Positions 14,301 through 27,168 of a stretch of DNA of 64,000 nucleotides are shown piece after piece. The position numbers and the translations under genes were made by a program. The notes under the pieces are model-generated. The model saw only the letters and a list, made by a program, of their open reading frames with translations. It did no database searches and had not been told where the DNA came from. Within the stretch, counting starts at the first letter, position 1. Each line of letters begins with the position of its first letter. The stretch spans positions 377,001 through 441,000 of the forward strand of contig JALIRH010000151.1 of NCBI GenBank assembly GCA_023055505.1, given 5' to 3'. Origin of the DNA: Callipepla californica brunnescens. Its lineage: Eukaryota; Chordata; Aves; Galliformes; Odontophoridae.

Positions 14301-17300
14301 CCGCCCGCTGGAATGGCTGCTCAGTTTCCTTTTTCCTCATTTTGTGCCTCTGCTCCCACAGCACCCAGTCTTCCTTCTCCAATTCCTATTCAGAGACCAT
14401 TTCCTCCTGCAGTGCATACCCAGAGAATGTACCTGTGCTCCCCGTCGCCTCCTTTTTCTCCTTGTCTGCCCTTTCTGAGCAAGCTCTGCCTCTGGATATT
14501 AATATTCCAGACAGAACTTATCCCAACAAGCCCCTGTTATGCCAATTAAATCAGAATTTTTGCTTTGTAGGAAGAATTCGAGCTCCTCCTGTTTGTTCTG
14601 CTTCCACTGTTTGTATATACAGATTTCTAAGGCATTAAACACATTGTCCACTACTGCCCTTGTCCTCTGGTGAACTACAAATGGTTCGGAAGCCATCCCA
14701 AAATCGGTACAGCTCCTTGCTTGTCAGAAGGTTGTTTCAGCACGCTACTTCTCTGGTGGTTAGAATCCTATTAATTTTCAGCCTACGTTCATGGCAAATT
14801 TATATTTATTTATTCTTGTGCCAATTTGCGCTTTGGATTAAATAGGTCTTCTCCCTCCATGGTGTTTGCTCCCCCGCCGTATTTATAGCGGGTGTTTCCA
14901 ACGCTCGGCGCTTTGTAGCGCTGAACAAAGTGAGTTGTGTCACTTCCAGCTGACAGACTCCTTCTTTGGAGCAGAAATCCTCCGGATCAGCACTGGAGTA
15001 AGTTGGTTTTCTCCATTTGGTGACTTTGGAGCAATGGCACCCGGCACCATCGGCCCTCCTGGTGCAGTAACCCTGCTCCCTTTGGGATCAGCGCTGTTTT
15101 GACTTTAGGTGGAAGCCGAAGCCACAGATTTGGTGGTAGTTCCTGCTGGAAGGGCTCAGCTCTCTGCTGGAGAGCTTCTGGCTGCATGCTCTGTTGGCTC
15201 CCAATGGAAGTCAGGTGCTGAGGATGAGCTTTGTCCAAACATCCGTGGCCTCCTCCACCAACCAAGAGTGTTAGGGATCAGCCAGTTGAAAATGGGTCAG
15301 AAAAGGGGCAAAGTGGATCAGCGCAGTGATGGAAGAGTCTCCTCAAGGGGGGATCTGTACCCCAAAGCCCCTTGAATGGCAGCGAACTCTGTCCCCCAGG
15401 TGTGGCACGGGGCTGGCAAGGTGAAACCATTCCGGGCTGAGCTGCTGTGTGTAGGTGTTCAGATAGACAGCTCCGTGGGCGCTCAGCGCGATGTCTTGAC
15501 TTCTTTTACAGTCACCGGAGGCTGAAAAGTGTTTCTGCTTGCTCTGGGCACCACTCATTTGACAGGTGAATTGCTCTGGTTCAAATAAATGGGAAGGCAG
15601 AGCTGGCCAGAGCTTTGCAGCGATCTGTCTTGATCTGCTCTTGCAGCCCTCTTTCCAAAGAAACCAAGAAGCTTTTAAACCCAACACAGGCCAAGCTGTA
15701 TTGTGACATGAACTAAAATGCTGAGCCCAGATATCTCAAAGAGGCAGCTCAGATGGAATAGAAATAAAAAGGGTTTCTTTAACTCCCTCCTGCCTGCCTG
15801 CAGAAAAGGGTATCCCCTCCAGCTTTGCCTTCAGCCATCCAGAAGAGCACGAATGCTGCATGCTTTCTTCGGGTGTGTGGTTGTCTTCCTCTTCCTCAGC
15901 TCCACTCCCCAGTTCATTGGTGCTGTCTCAGTGCAGGTGTCCCAGATCTGGGTCTGGATGGATGGGGGAAGGATCTGTCATACCTGCAGTGTCGCAGCAA
16001 GCAGTAGCACTGCTGGTTCCCAAATGGGGAGGCTGGAGGGGGTCCTAGAGGGGCAGGAGTCAAACAGGGCTCTGCAAAGCATCCACTGTGAGGATGGAGA
16101 AGTAACTGCTGCCAAGGGGACTTGCCTTCCTCTGCTTTTCCCTCAAATGCAGAATATCTAAAAGCACAGCTCCTCCCTGAGGAGAGCACGCTAAAGACCT
16201 CCATGGGAATGCACACTGCCCAACGGTGCGGAGAGCACAGCCTTCCTGCTTCCAACCTGCTGAGCCGCTGTGCCCCAACCTGCTGGGTGCATCAGCGGGT
16301 CTGCACCTTCCTCCCTGCGAGCAAGAGGCATCGCTGGCTCTCAGCACCCTGGGGCAGGCGGGGACATTCTGATGTCTCCTTGCAGATATACAGAAGCCAA
16401 ATGCCTGCTGGAGCCAGCTAGCTAAGGGACTGCCACTGCATGGGCTGTAGTATCGCCTCCAGGTGGGTTTGTTTGCTGCCAAATGGTGCTCCCGGAGCTG
16501 TTCTGATGAGCACGGGGAGGTTTTGTGCACAGGAGCACAGTTGCAAGCTGGGCTTGCCTGCAAACGCTGCAGAGGAGTTTGATGGTGATGGGCTGCGTGA
16601 CACCAGCAGACACCAGCACTGCACAACAGCCTCATCCTCATTTAATTTCCCGGGACACAGAGCTGTCCTGGCTGGGTGAGCTGCAGAGCCAGAGGAGGGC
16701 CAGGTGCCAGAAGGGAGATGCTGCATGGAGCAAGGTGTGCTCGGAGCCAGGGACTGCAGGCAGCAAGCAGCCGTGGGGAGGGCTCATGCTGGGATGCACC
16801 GAGGAAGGGCTCCGGTCACTCGTGTGGCTCCAGGCATCCGTGTCCCCTAAGGACACACGTCTGCTGTCCTTGCTGGGAGCACATGCTGTCATGCTTACAG
16901 CTCTGAGCACACCATGGGGTTGGGGGTGCTGCTTGGGGAGCAAGCAAGGGACAACAGGGGACCGATTCGGTTCAGCAGCGGTCCCTGAGCTGAGATTGCT
17001 GGCTCGAGGGCAGCAGTTCTGCTGCTTCTCTGCAATGGGCTGAAGCCATGTGTGCTCCTCCCCGATTCCGGGAAGAGGATGGTGCCTTTGCAGCTGTTTG
17101 TTCTTGGGAACTGACAGTCCCAGGAAAGCTGCCAAATCTCCGGCTGATGGATGAGCCCCTCTCAGAGCCTGAAAACCTTTCAGACAAACAGAGCAGAGCT
17201 CTTTCAGGAGCTGCGTGTGGGGATAACGCAGAGCAAAGGGGCAGAGCTGGGAACAGGAGTGTTAGGGAGGGTGGGGACAAAAATGTGTGGAAGTCCCCAG

Positions 17301-17870
17301 AATTTTGCTGGGAGGAGAGACCAGGAAGCTGGGATCACTGGGTTGAGATAGGGAACATAGGAGAGGCATTAAGACAGCGACAGCGTGAGCTCCTGATGCG
17401 ATGGGGAAACAAAGTGCCTTAAGAACTGGGGATTTTCAGCGGCACTAAAAGGAGCAATTTTGGAACAAATGATCTCTGTAACAGCTGCAGATCTGGGAAA
17501 CTCCTGGCAACAGCGTGCCATTATACAGAGATGTCCTGGGAGCCAAACGTCTTCTCTCACACTGTCGGTGGGTCTGCATTTCCAACACACCCTTCTCAGC
17601 TGAGGGTTGCCTTGAAGGGAAGCCGAATTCCCCAAGGTTTGCATCCTCTCTTACTTCCTTCCACGGGTTGCTGTCCCTGGAGCAAGCTGATGACACCATG
17701 AGCACCTCCATCCTCGGCTGGAAGCCACGTGTGAAGGCAAACAGGAACGAAGATGCCTGAAGAAAACCTTTTTTGCTCCAATTTTTGGTGCTTGGACATC
17801 TCCACAACACTCTACATGCCCTGGCCATGCAGGCTTTCAGCCTATCCTGATCAGGAGATGCTCCAGGCCC
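5316..17870. other. Long gene-free stretch, few recognisable repeats
   Basis: I find no exon set with splice sites and no recognisable protein. Homopolymer runs occur at 8695-8711 (A17) and 13254-13270 (T17, preceded by an ATT/T-rich microsatellite). A pyrimidine-rich stretch covers about 14,290-14,480. The rest is unremarkable single-copy-looking sequence of mixed composition. Confidence 0.55.
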
Positions 17871-17879
17871 AACTCAGAG

Positions 17880-18165
17880 CTCTTTCCAGAAAATCCTTGT
17901 CTACCTGGAGCTGAGGAACCCAGCACTGGGCCCAGTGCTCCAGCTGTGGAGGCAGAGCACTGGGAGGGAGCAATTCCTTTGCCCTGCCAGCCACGCTCTG
18001 GGCAACACACCCTACAGAACCATTGATCTTCTTGACTACCAGAGCACACTTCTGGTTTGGGGTCAACCACTGGTCAACTGTTGGTCAACCATTGGTCACC
18101 TGGGACCTCCAGCTCCTTCTCCCCAGAGCTGTTAACCAGGAGCTCATGGAGGAGCCCTGTGGGTG
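17880..18165 (-). repeat. CR1 LINE fragment (internal 3' region)
   Basis: The segment has the minus-strand CR1 order: 'cccagcactgggcccagtgctccag' block, then 'gcaacacaccctacagaaccattgatcttcttg', then 'ctggtcaac' repeats and 'cctccagctccttctccccagagctg'. This corresponds to the CR1 region telling of 'contrasting opinion' in many avian copies. A short internal repeat of GGTCAACCA units (18,060-18,098) is a local duplication. No tail is preserved at the left end. Confidence 0.75.
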
Positions 18166-18659
18166 TGCTCAGATCTCCTGAGATCCATCACCAAGTCGCT
18201 CGGACGGCTGTGGCTGGGCTGATTCCTGTGTGCATCGTTCCTGGGGAGCAACAGCCAGGGAACAGCAGGGAAGGGAGCACAGCAAGCTGGAGAAGCAGGG
18301 CCAGAAGCAGGGGGAGGTTGGAACAGGCGGATGGAAGCCGGGTGGTGGGTGGGCTGGCTGGAACCCAGGGCTCAGAGAGCCTCTGTGCTGGGGCTTTGCA
18401 TCCGCTCCATGCATCCGCAGGGAGCAAAGTGTGCCTGAGCCATGCTGCACACAACCTGAGCGCTCCGGAGGGTGGTAATTGAGATAATAAAATGACCAGA
18501 GAGAGGAAAAAGTGAAACATGGCTGTGCCCGCTGTATCCTGGTGGCCTCAGAGCTGGACTAGGAGGGAGGGGACAGTTGGCTGGGGAGCAGCATGGCAGT
18601 GCTCTGCCATTGCCCAGACCCCTTGGCTGGTGGGTTGGGTACTTCGTGTTGGCAGTCCT

Positions 18660-18800
18660 TGTTTATGTGCTTTCCTAGTTAACGAATAGGAAAGCTAATT
18701 ACTGCAGCTAATTACTGATGGCACTATTTATAGCAGCCTAGCCCTCCCTAATAGGTCTGCTCGTTGCTCCCTGCCTGCACGCCGCTTTGATATAAATAGA
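18660..18800. promoter_or_regulatory. Candidate enhancer: tandem TAATTA sites plus MEF2 site
   Basis: AGCTAATTACTG occurs twice with a 13-bp period (18,693-18,704 and 18,706-18,717), giving two paired homeodomain cores. CTATTTATAG at 18,724-18,733 is a perfect match to the MEF2 consensus YTA(A/T)4TAR. TATAAATAG follows at about 18,790-18,798 and could be a TATA box or another MEF2-like site. The AT-rich block stands out from its neighbours. Function is inferred from motifs only. Confidence 0.4.
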
Positions 18801-18944
18801 GAGCCAGGGAGGTTGTAAGGCTGGAAGATACAGTGTGCAACAGGAAATATGGGGAGGGGGGTGAACCCATCCCCCCCATCCCAGGCGTGAGACCCTCTGT
18901 CCTGCTGCTTTGTTCCAGCCTCACTCAAGCCTGCTATCGAGGGG

Positions 18945-19035
18945 AGAATCAGTGGGGGTTGGATTTGATCCCTGTGGGTCCCTTCCAACTTAAGATATTC
19001 TACAGCTCTGTGGTTCTACGATTCTGAGATCCTAG
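18945..19035 (+). repeat. CR1 LINE 3' end
   Basis: GGTTGGATTTGATCCCTG, then GGGTCCCTTCCAACTTAAGA, then a decayed TTCTA-rich tail (TCTACAGCTCTGTGGTTCTACGATTCT, here split by divergence). This is the canonical plus-strand CR1 terminus, truncated to under 100 bp. Confidence 0.85.
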
Positions 19036-22000
19036 GACTCGTGACTCCAAGGTTCTAGGCTTTCATGGGGTGTGGTGCTCGAACCCAACAGCTCCAGGAA
19101 TGCACATGATGAGAAGAACCAGGGGCCTGGGTGATCCAAACCCCTTGGAGCTCAAGAGCAGCATGGATCAAGGCAGAGGATGGGACAAGGGTGAGCGTTC
19201 CTGCAGTTCCTTTACATTTCCTTGCATTGCCTCTGCTCATCCTTTGTGAGTCCCAGCGGGAACCTAGAAACATTTCCAAGGAGAAAAGGGGCACTCTGAG
19301 TTTCCTAAGTTGTCTCAGGTATGTGAGCAACCTGAAGGCAATACCTACCGTGGGGTTAGGTGAGGACAGTGGATGCTACCATTCTGCATGGAGTCAATAG
19401 CAGCTGGACGAATTAATGGATGAGAAATGCATCAGGGGCCATTAAATCTGGAGATATCATCTTGGAAATGGGGAATCCCCGAGCCACAGTCTTGTGGGGG
19501 CTGGGAAGGATGCTTCCTCTGCTCTTGTGCCCTGCTGCCTGCTGTTAAAATGGTGACGGATGGACCAGGGATGGCTGGTTTTAAGTTCTTCAATTAATCA
19601 CCACAAGCAGACCTCTCTGCTTTGTCCTGTTGTGCTCGGGTCACTTCTAACCTCCTTCTTCCACCACTGCAAAACCCTTCATCACCTACAGACCAAAACC
19701 AAGACAGAGTTCTGCTGCATGTGGGCAACACAAATTATGGCCCTGCTGAGGAAAGAAGATATTAATGGAAGAGTGACTCTAGCAAAGTACTTCAAGACAT
19801 TCTGGCGTGTTTCTCTTTGCCATACTTGAAGGTCTGGGATGGCAGATGCACTCCATCCCTGATGAAGAGTCTTGTTTCTGAAGTTATTTCCACAGATCAG
19901 GAGCATATGATGCCCTATCAGTAACGATAATTAACTGTTCTCAGCTCAAATTGCAAACGGAGCTGCTCCATGTGTTGCAGGAGAAGGAATCGCAGAGCGG
20001 AGCAGAATTCGGTGGCTCTGGCTCAGAGGTGGCAGAAGATTCAGTAGTGGCTGTAGTTGGAGCTTTTAGTGCTGGTTCCTACATCGTCAGCTCGGGCTCA
20101 AAGTGCTGCCAGGTCCGGCTGCTGTCCAAGCAATGACAAGAGGTTCACGCTTCATATTCCCACGCCAAGTTTTTCAAAGCTCTGCTAAGATGAGGTGATG
20201 CTTTTCCCCCTCCTCGGTCTGCAGATTTCAGACATTCTCCGTGGTTGGGGTCTGGGTGGCACATGGGGTCAGGATGGCACCAAACCGTGCAATGTCTCTG
20301 GGTCACAGCTGAATCTGGTTGCTGCTTCATTGCTTGGCTGAGCTGTGAGAAGCCATGGCACCAGGCAGCTCCATGGAGCTGCATTTACACTTCAGTCCTT
20401 GCTCAAGGGGAGCAGGAAAGCAGTGAGACTGGAGCAGGTTGGGGTGAGCAGAGCACGATGGGATGGGGGTGTGTTTCCCCTGCATTTCTGGTGCTCTTTT
20501 TGGAGGAGAGGGGATGCAGAGCCTCTGGGGACAGAACTGGAGATGTGGGGACAGTGGAGGACACAGTGGTGGCACCCAGGGGTGGTTGCCTTGGACGGGA
20601 ATCGCAGCATGATGAGCACAGCCCCATTATCACATCATCTCAGCCTAAAATTAGCCCTTAATGCAGGAAAGGGGAAGGGCTTCGTGATGGGGAGCAGAAT
20701 CAATACGAGCTCCTCTCCGTCGCGCCGTACCGGAGCGACATGCCACACCACGCTCCCCTTTGGCGAAGCGATGTCAGCGTTTGGCCACTGGGATCGATAC
20801 TCACCAGGATTTATGGTCTGTCGTGTAGCAGAGAAAAGAATGCCATTCCTCTGCCCGGAGACAGACAGAACGACCTGATGGCGGAGGATGGGGAGAAAAC
20901 GAGCTGCGGGGCTTCAGCGAGATGCCCAACACTGGGTGTTTACATCAAAAGGATGCTGCCCCACTGGCACCAGTACAGTGAAATCCCCCCAGACCCCTTT
21001 GCAGGATGAGGTTTGCTACGACCCACACCCACTGCCCCTTCCTCGCAGCCCCTGGCACGTTTTGCTCTCATCGCTCAGCGTTCATCTGAGATTTATGACC
21101 CTTTTTAGGAGCGCTCTCCCATTGACACGAGAGGTAAAGCCCTTCAAGGAGAGCATGCTTTCTCCCATAAGCAGGAGAGGAATTATTGCTGTGAGCTGCA
21201 GAGGAATGGGAGAAGCCTGGCTCTCGTCTGAGACCACCTCCAGCTTCTGCCTCCTCCAGCATCAGGTCCTCAGGGCAGATCCTTGCACCGAATGAAATAT
21301 TCAACGGTGCTTCATAAATCCTAGCGGGTGGTGAGGTCTGAAGTCAGCGGCTCAGTCCCAGAAGAGTCCCTCAGATGGGGAGGAATGGTGCCAGGAGGGG
21401 CAGCTCTCCCTCCAGCTCTTATCCTGGAGGCATCGGGGCTGGAGGACCGCCAGGGCTGAGTCATTGCCCTTACCTGCCCTGCAGCACCGAGTTCTGCTTC
21501 TGCAATGAAAGGCAGCGTGCACAGAGGAGATTTCTTGCCATCACCTTGCTTTACTTCCTCCTTTTGCTGGATTTCAGGCTCAGTGCTCCTCATCAAAGTT
21601 ATGGGGCGGGTGGGACAGCGTCTGGGAGCTGCCCGGGGTCCTGGTGGAGCTCCTAGGAATACATTGCAGATGTCCCACTCATCCCTGTCTGCATGTGCCC
21701 TGCTCTGATTTAGTCCCTTCCAATTAATTCCTACACCGTCCGTGTGTGAGTGCACGCTCCGCACTATTTAAATGGTGGGAAGACGGGAAAGTCTCTGAAT
21801 ATTTACATTGGAGACGACGGAATTTAATCAGCAATATTAACCAGCGAAGAACCCTGCTGAGACTCCCAGTGAATAAAAAGGTTTTGACAGAGAGAACGAA
21901 TAACCTGACAGCAGCAGAGAGAGAACGCTGAGTAAAAGCGCTTCAAAGGGTCCAAAGAGACATGGCAGAGAGCTCTCCTTTTGCAGTGCCTTTAAACTAC

Positions 22001-22439
22001 AGAGCACTCAGAGCAAGGGTGGCATATCCATTGTCCTCTATGGGAGGAGCACACGGAGGTCTGCGTTGTGACCTGGAGCTGGGGGGGATGCCACTCGTGG
22101 GCACGTGTGTCCGTCGGTGCCAATGCAGGAGGTGAACTCCTTCAGACCCTCTCTTCTGGGTGGGATTCTCAGTGAGCAGTCACAAGGACAGCTCTTGATG
22201 TCCCCATTTAGCTGGGAGCTGCGCAAGAGGCCGAGCAGGCATTTCCATTCTGGGCCTAGGTGACCCCGTGCACGGTGACCGGGATGGGGAAGAGCTGCCC
22301 TCGTCCAGCGATGCTCACCCCACCCTCCATTTGTCCATAAAGCACAGAGCTCTCTGCAGTTTGTCAGAGCTTTTGTTTGCTTTTACCCCTGAGCAGAAGA
22401 TGCTCTCGCTCTGTGTGTCAGGAGTGGCGTCTCAGCATC
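19036..22439. other. Gene-free stretch
   Basis: No coherent exons, no RNA gene and no clear repeat family were recognised. Open frames on both strands at 20,245-20,878 are overlapping low-information reads through G-rich sequence. Confidence 0.5.
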
Positions 22440-22740
22440 GGAGCAGCATAACCCAGGATGATGAAATTGGCTTCTCCTCCAAGAAGCAAACCATAAACCT
22501 CACCTTTACCCTGGAGAGGCTCATTAACAAATATGTAAAGGAACAAGGACTGGGCAGAATGCTTGTCTGCATCATAGACTTTTAAATAGCCTTTAACTCA
22601 ATCTCCTGCTCCGAGCTGAACATTAAATGGCTGCAAATGGAACTGGTGGGAAAACACGACCTCATTAAATCCGTACTCCATCCATCTCGGGTTGGAGGGA
22701 AGCAAACAGCGTGCAGAGAGGACTTGCAGCAAAAAAAAAG
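22440..22740 (+). pseudogene. Decayed non-LTR retrotransposon reverse transcriptase fragment
   Basis: One plus-strand frame reads, in order: a 'DEIGFSSKKQT' block like the 'QAGFRKGRST' motif of non-LTR reverse transcriptases, then 'LERLINKYVKEQG', then 'CIIDF' stop 'IAFNSI', which aligns with the catalytic-palm 'FIDLKKAFDSI' motif. About 30 residues later comes 'HDLIKSVLH', like the family's 'DLIKSLY'. The stop codon at about 22,582 and loss of the rest show it is dead. The motif spacing resembles RTE/L2-like or similar elements more than avian CR1, whose version reads differently. The clade is uncertain. Confidence 0.5.
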
Positions 22741-25489
22741 AGAAAGGAATAACAGAGAGATGCAGTCTCAGCCCAACAAAGGTCGTCATCTCCGGTCCAT
22801 CAATTAATCCCCATCCTGACTGGAACAGCCTGACTCCACCACACGGGATCCCTGGGTCAGCTCGCAAGAAACAGAAAGTGGTGATAGTTTAGAAAGAGTC
22901 CCAAACCGACCAAAGAGAGTAAATTTTTTATTACTAAAGCAGAGAGATTAAACATATCCTAAATTATACATACGTGGGGCTCATTACACAGACATCAGGG
23001 AGCTTTGGGCTGGCTACAAACACATTACAAGGGGAAGCTCTGCAGGTTTGTGTGCTGCAAAGAAACCACTGGATAGAGAAAAATCCCAGCAAAAGCAGTG
23101 CTAAAAGCGCTCAGGGGTAGAGCTCTGCTCCGTCTGTTTGGGTATTGATGTCTGACTTAAGGAGCATCGCTTTCCCATCCCATCCCAACCCCTTTGGGCT
23201 CAGCATCACACAAAGCTCAGAGGATTGGACTCCACGTCCCCTCCTCTGCAGGAGGCAGCCCTGGATGAAGAGCTGGGAAACCTCTGAGATACCAAATTGC
23301 AGATAAATGAGGCTGGAAGGAGTGTCCTGGAAGGCCAGTGTCCTGGCCCTGAGCTCTCTGTGCTCTCTGTCTGTGTTGGGACAGCAGCACTGAATCATCG
23401 CAGCATGCAGTGCCAGAGCAGATGGCCACATCCGTGCTTAGATGGGATCGAGTGTGAGGGTGCACTGTTCTTACACTCTTTCAGTGCAACCCGGTGCAAT
23501 TTCATACCTGGGCCCATGGTAGCAAAAGGTGAATTCCTATGGGCAGCCATTATTTGTTGCATCCCAACCAATATCTGTAATTTGTGCATAGCGATGACTG
23601 CGGATCGGGAATGCAGGTGAGACACTCAGACCTGGGAAGGGCTGGATGTGCTGGAAGCCTGATAAAGGCAGCAGCGAGCAAACCCCAAATAGCAGAGAGC
23701 TATTCCAGCAGCTGCAGAGAGCAACTCTGCAGGAAGAGATAATGACCAGCGCTGGGGCAGGAGGACGGGGCGGGAGAGCTTCGTGGCACAGAGCATCCTC
23801 TGCTGAGCCCACAGTGGACCTTTGCTGGGCGAAGGTCAGGAGTGCCTCTGACACCGGTTTGTGTGGTTGGTGCTTTGATTTGGCATTGCCATGCTGGTAA
23901 CGAAGCTGAGCGCAGTGCATTTCTGCACTCCTGTGTTGCGGAGAGAAGTTTCTCAATGACTCATCCCCACTTTATTCCTCTGACTGTTGAAAAACACAGC
24001 CTGTGTGTGCAGAGAGGTGAAGGCTCTTGTGTTTTGCATTGGAGGAGGGATTCATCATGCTAAGTGCAGACAACTTAAGTGTAGATGTCTCAGATTCCCT
24101 CTGGAACCCATTGAGATCAGCAGAGACATTCAGTGAAGAAAGTGATCATCAGTCTGCAGTGGGGCTGGGGCTGAGCACTGGGGGTCTGAGCACCCCGAGG
24201 CGGTCAGTGGGGATGCACTCCATGCTGGGCAGGGACTGAGCCCATCAATGGCTTCAGTCTGACCTGCTTTGCATCCACGGGTCAGTGTTCAGGGCCAGAA
24301 GTGTTATTAGCAGAGGCATTTAGAGCAATTTGGAGTAATATGGCTATGTTGATCCCAAAGATCAGTATGGACCCCATGGGCAAGGGATGGGAGGAGCCCC
24401 CAGGCCCTCAGTTGGTTGTGCAGATCAGTAAGAGGAAAGCATTAACCACAACCCCACGCCACTGACTTGGACCTCACGTTTGGAGTCCATAAGAAACTCT
24501 GATTCCGGAGACCACAGATTTGCAGTTCTGCAACGGTACACCCAAAATGTGGGGGAAGAAAGAAACAGAAAAAGAAATAACATTTCCAAATTCCCAGCCC
24601 AAACTGCTGGAGCACGCCGTGCCCTGGGACACCCAGCCAGGAGATGCTGTGAGCGATACAGGCTGACTCCTGCTGCTCAGTGACCAATGCCACCACACCG
24701 CCTCCTCATCCCAAAAGGGTTTTTTCTCCCTTGCCAGCGATTCCTCTTCCTGACAGAGGCCAAATTAGTGCGAGCTGCATGTTGCCTTCCCTGACAGCAC
24801 CAGCAGACTCAGCCCTTAAAGCCCGGCGCTAATTGAGCTGCTAATTCACCCCCCCGTGACTCACTCTCTCCTTGCTCTGTTCTGATTCTGCTTTCTAAAG
24901 GACCTTGGCCAAGCGCAGGGACTCCGCCACCCGAAGTCTGACCCCATTCACACCGCTCAGTGGGGTGACGTGAGCGGCACTGCCCCGGGCGTGCGCCCGT
25001 TGCCATGAGCTCGGAGCAGAGCCGGAGTTCCATCGCAGTAGCAATCCAGGTCAGTGGTAAAGTGAATGCTGATTCCTCTGCCCTACAAAGCACCCGAGTG
25101 TGTGTGCATACCCCACGCTCTGTACCGCTGCTCTCTAATGCAATAAGCATTGCCTCATCCCCTAATAGCTCCCAGCCTCGGGACGCAGACACCGCTCCTC
25201 TGCTCTCTCCCTTTGGGCTCTGTAAGAGCACCACAAACTGACACCAAGGGAGCACTTGGACCTCTTTCTTTTGCTGAGATCAGCTGCTCCTTAGAAGCAC
25301 CAACACACCCACAAGCACAGGGCCCTGCGTGCCCCTCCCCACGCTCCCGTTCTCGTGGTGCAGTGGGAGGAGGAGGATGGAGGGCTTCATGATGGTTCCA
25401 CGGGGACAGCGGACGGTCCATGCACAGAATTCTTTCTAGCGTGACTTGTTGCTGCAATCTCATAAATTAAGACAAAGGATATGGCGATT
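22741..25489. other. Gene-free stretch
   Basis: Mixed-composition DNA with a short A9 run at 22,731-22,739 and AT-rich sequence at 22,915-22,970. I recognise no exon, RNA gene or repeat family. Confidence 0.5.
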
Positions 25490-25702
25490 TTGAGGGACGC
25501 AGTTTGGATGGGTTGGGGATCTTGAAACTCTTTTCCAACCTTAACGGTTCTATGAGTGGGAACAGGGGGATGGGTTGATGGTTGGACTTGGTGGGTCTTC
25601 TCCAACCGTAATGATCCGAGTGGGGCACGGCTGGGAGGGTCCAGGCTGGACTTGGTGGTCTCAGAAGTCTTTTCCAACCTCAGTGGTTCTATGATTCTAT
25701 GA
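25490..25702 (+). repeat. Stack of CR1 LINE 3' ends
   Basis: Three successive copies of the CR1 terminal motif occur in the same orientation: 'tcttttccaaccttaacggttctatga' ending near 25,556, 'ggacttggtgggtcttctccaaccgtaatgatc' ending near 25,618, and 'ggacttggtggtctcagaagtcttttccaacctcagtggttctatgattctatga' ending at 25,701, followed by an A run. They arose by tandem duplication of the end or by nested insertion. Confidence 0.85.
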
Positions 25703-27168
25703 AAAAAAAAAGAAAATCTCCATGAGCAGCATCTCTGCTTTGTCCTGGGAGCTCAGCCCGGTATCAAAAACCCATCAGGCGCTGCTTGGGACCACTCTGA
25801 CTTTGTTGCCTTTGGAAACCACTGCTGAGTGACAAGCTGACAGCTCTGTGGAGCAGCATCTGTCTGGAGGAACGGAGAGAGATCACTGTTTTATTATTAT
25901 TTATTTCTGCCAGGAATAATAGGCATACAGGCTGTGGCACAGCCTCACTCCCACGTGGAAACAGTTAATTTGGCAATCCCAGCAGAGCAAGCCAGGCATT
26001 GTGAGAGGTACTGCTGCTCTGCGTTTAAAAAGCAGCAGGAAGATGCTTCCTGGTAACGGGGATAATGGAACGCTCTCTCCTCCTCGAGGGGCAATGTCTG
26101 AAGATGAACTTCTCCAACCCAATGAGAGCCTCCAATGGGGACTTCTCCCAACAATTAACGCTGAGCGGCGTCAGGGCCGTGTCCCAGTCCATCTGCATTC
26201 CTGCACACCTCTGCTTTGCGCCGTCAGCTGCTCGCGGTCTCTCTGGTGGATGGATGTGATTACATTTCTGTAACTAATTTGGCAGTGTGTGCTCAAAATC
26301 TCAGCTGGCGGAGCTCGTGGCCCTGCGGTCGCACGGCGGCAGATGGCACCGACTCGAGGCCACCGCGGTGACACGGGGACCCCACTCTGCTCTCAGCCCC
26401 GAGCAGCTCCAGCAGTTTTCCTTCTGGGTGGTGGCACAGGGCCACGCGTCAGATGGACGAGAAGGTGTGAGGTTCAGATCTGAGCTGCCATCAGCCCTCA
26501 CCTCGTTTCACAGCACTGCGAATTCCCATCAGAGGAGGCGGCAGGAGGACTCGTTTGGAGGAAAACCTCCTTGGGACATGTGCAGAGGTGGAGGGATCCC
26601 TGTGACTCCATCCGGGCTCTCGTCACTGGATCTGTTCCCAAATGATGTGGCAGAGTTGGGCGCCTGTGGGTGCTCTTTGGTCCTTGAATGTGGGATGACC
26701 ACACTTTCTTTCAGAGTCAGCACTTCAACACCCCAATTTGCTGTTGGTCTCAAACCAGGATTCACCTCGTGGGCACTGTGGGGTTGATGTGCTGCCCAGT
26801 CCAGCAGCCAGGAAGCATTATTAATTGAAAATGAGTCAGGAGGAACCCTGTAGGCTGCACCATGCATGGGGCAGGCTGAACCGTGCCCTTGGCTCCTGCC
26901 CTACTGCTTGGGGCAGCCTTTGCAGGCAGAAATGCAGGGTAAATCCTCCCACATAAGGGTGAGATGCGTGGGGGAGATGGAGATGGGGGCAGAGAGCCCA
27001 GCACTTCTCTCCTGCAGCAGGTTTTCCTACACGAATGTCCCTTAGCAACCAGAGCTGTTCCTGAAGTGCTCGTGTTCCTTGTTCTTCTCCAGAAGAGGTT
27101 TATTCTGGGAAGGGAGACTCTCCGAGCTCGGTGAGCACCATGAAACGCCCTGGTGCTCCTAGGCAAGA
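25703..27168. other. Gene-free stretch
   Basis: An A10 run follows the CR1 tail. The rest is mixed-composition sequence with overlapping short frames on both strands and no recognisable product. Confidence 0.5.
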
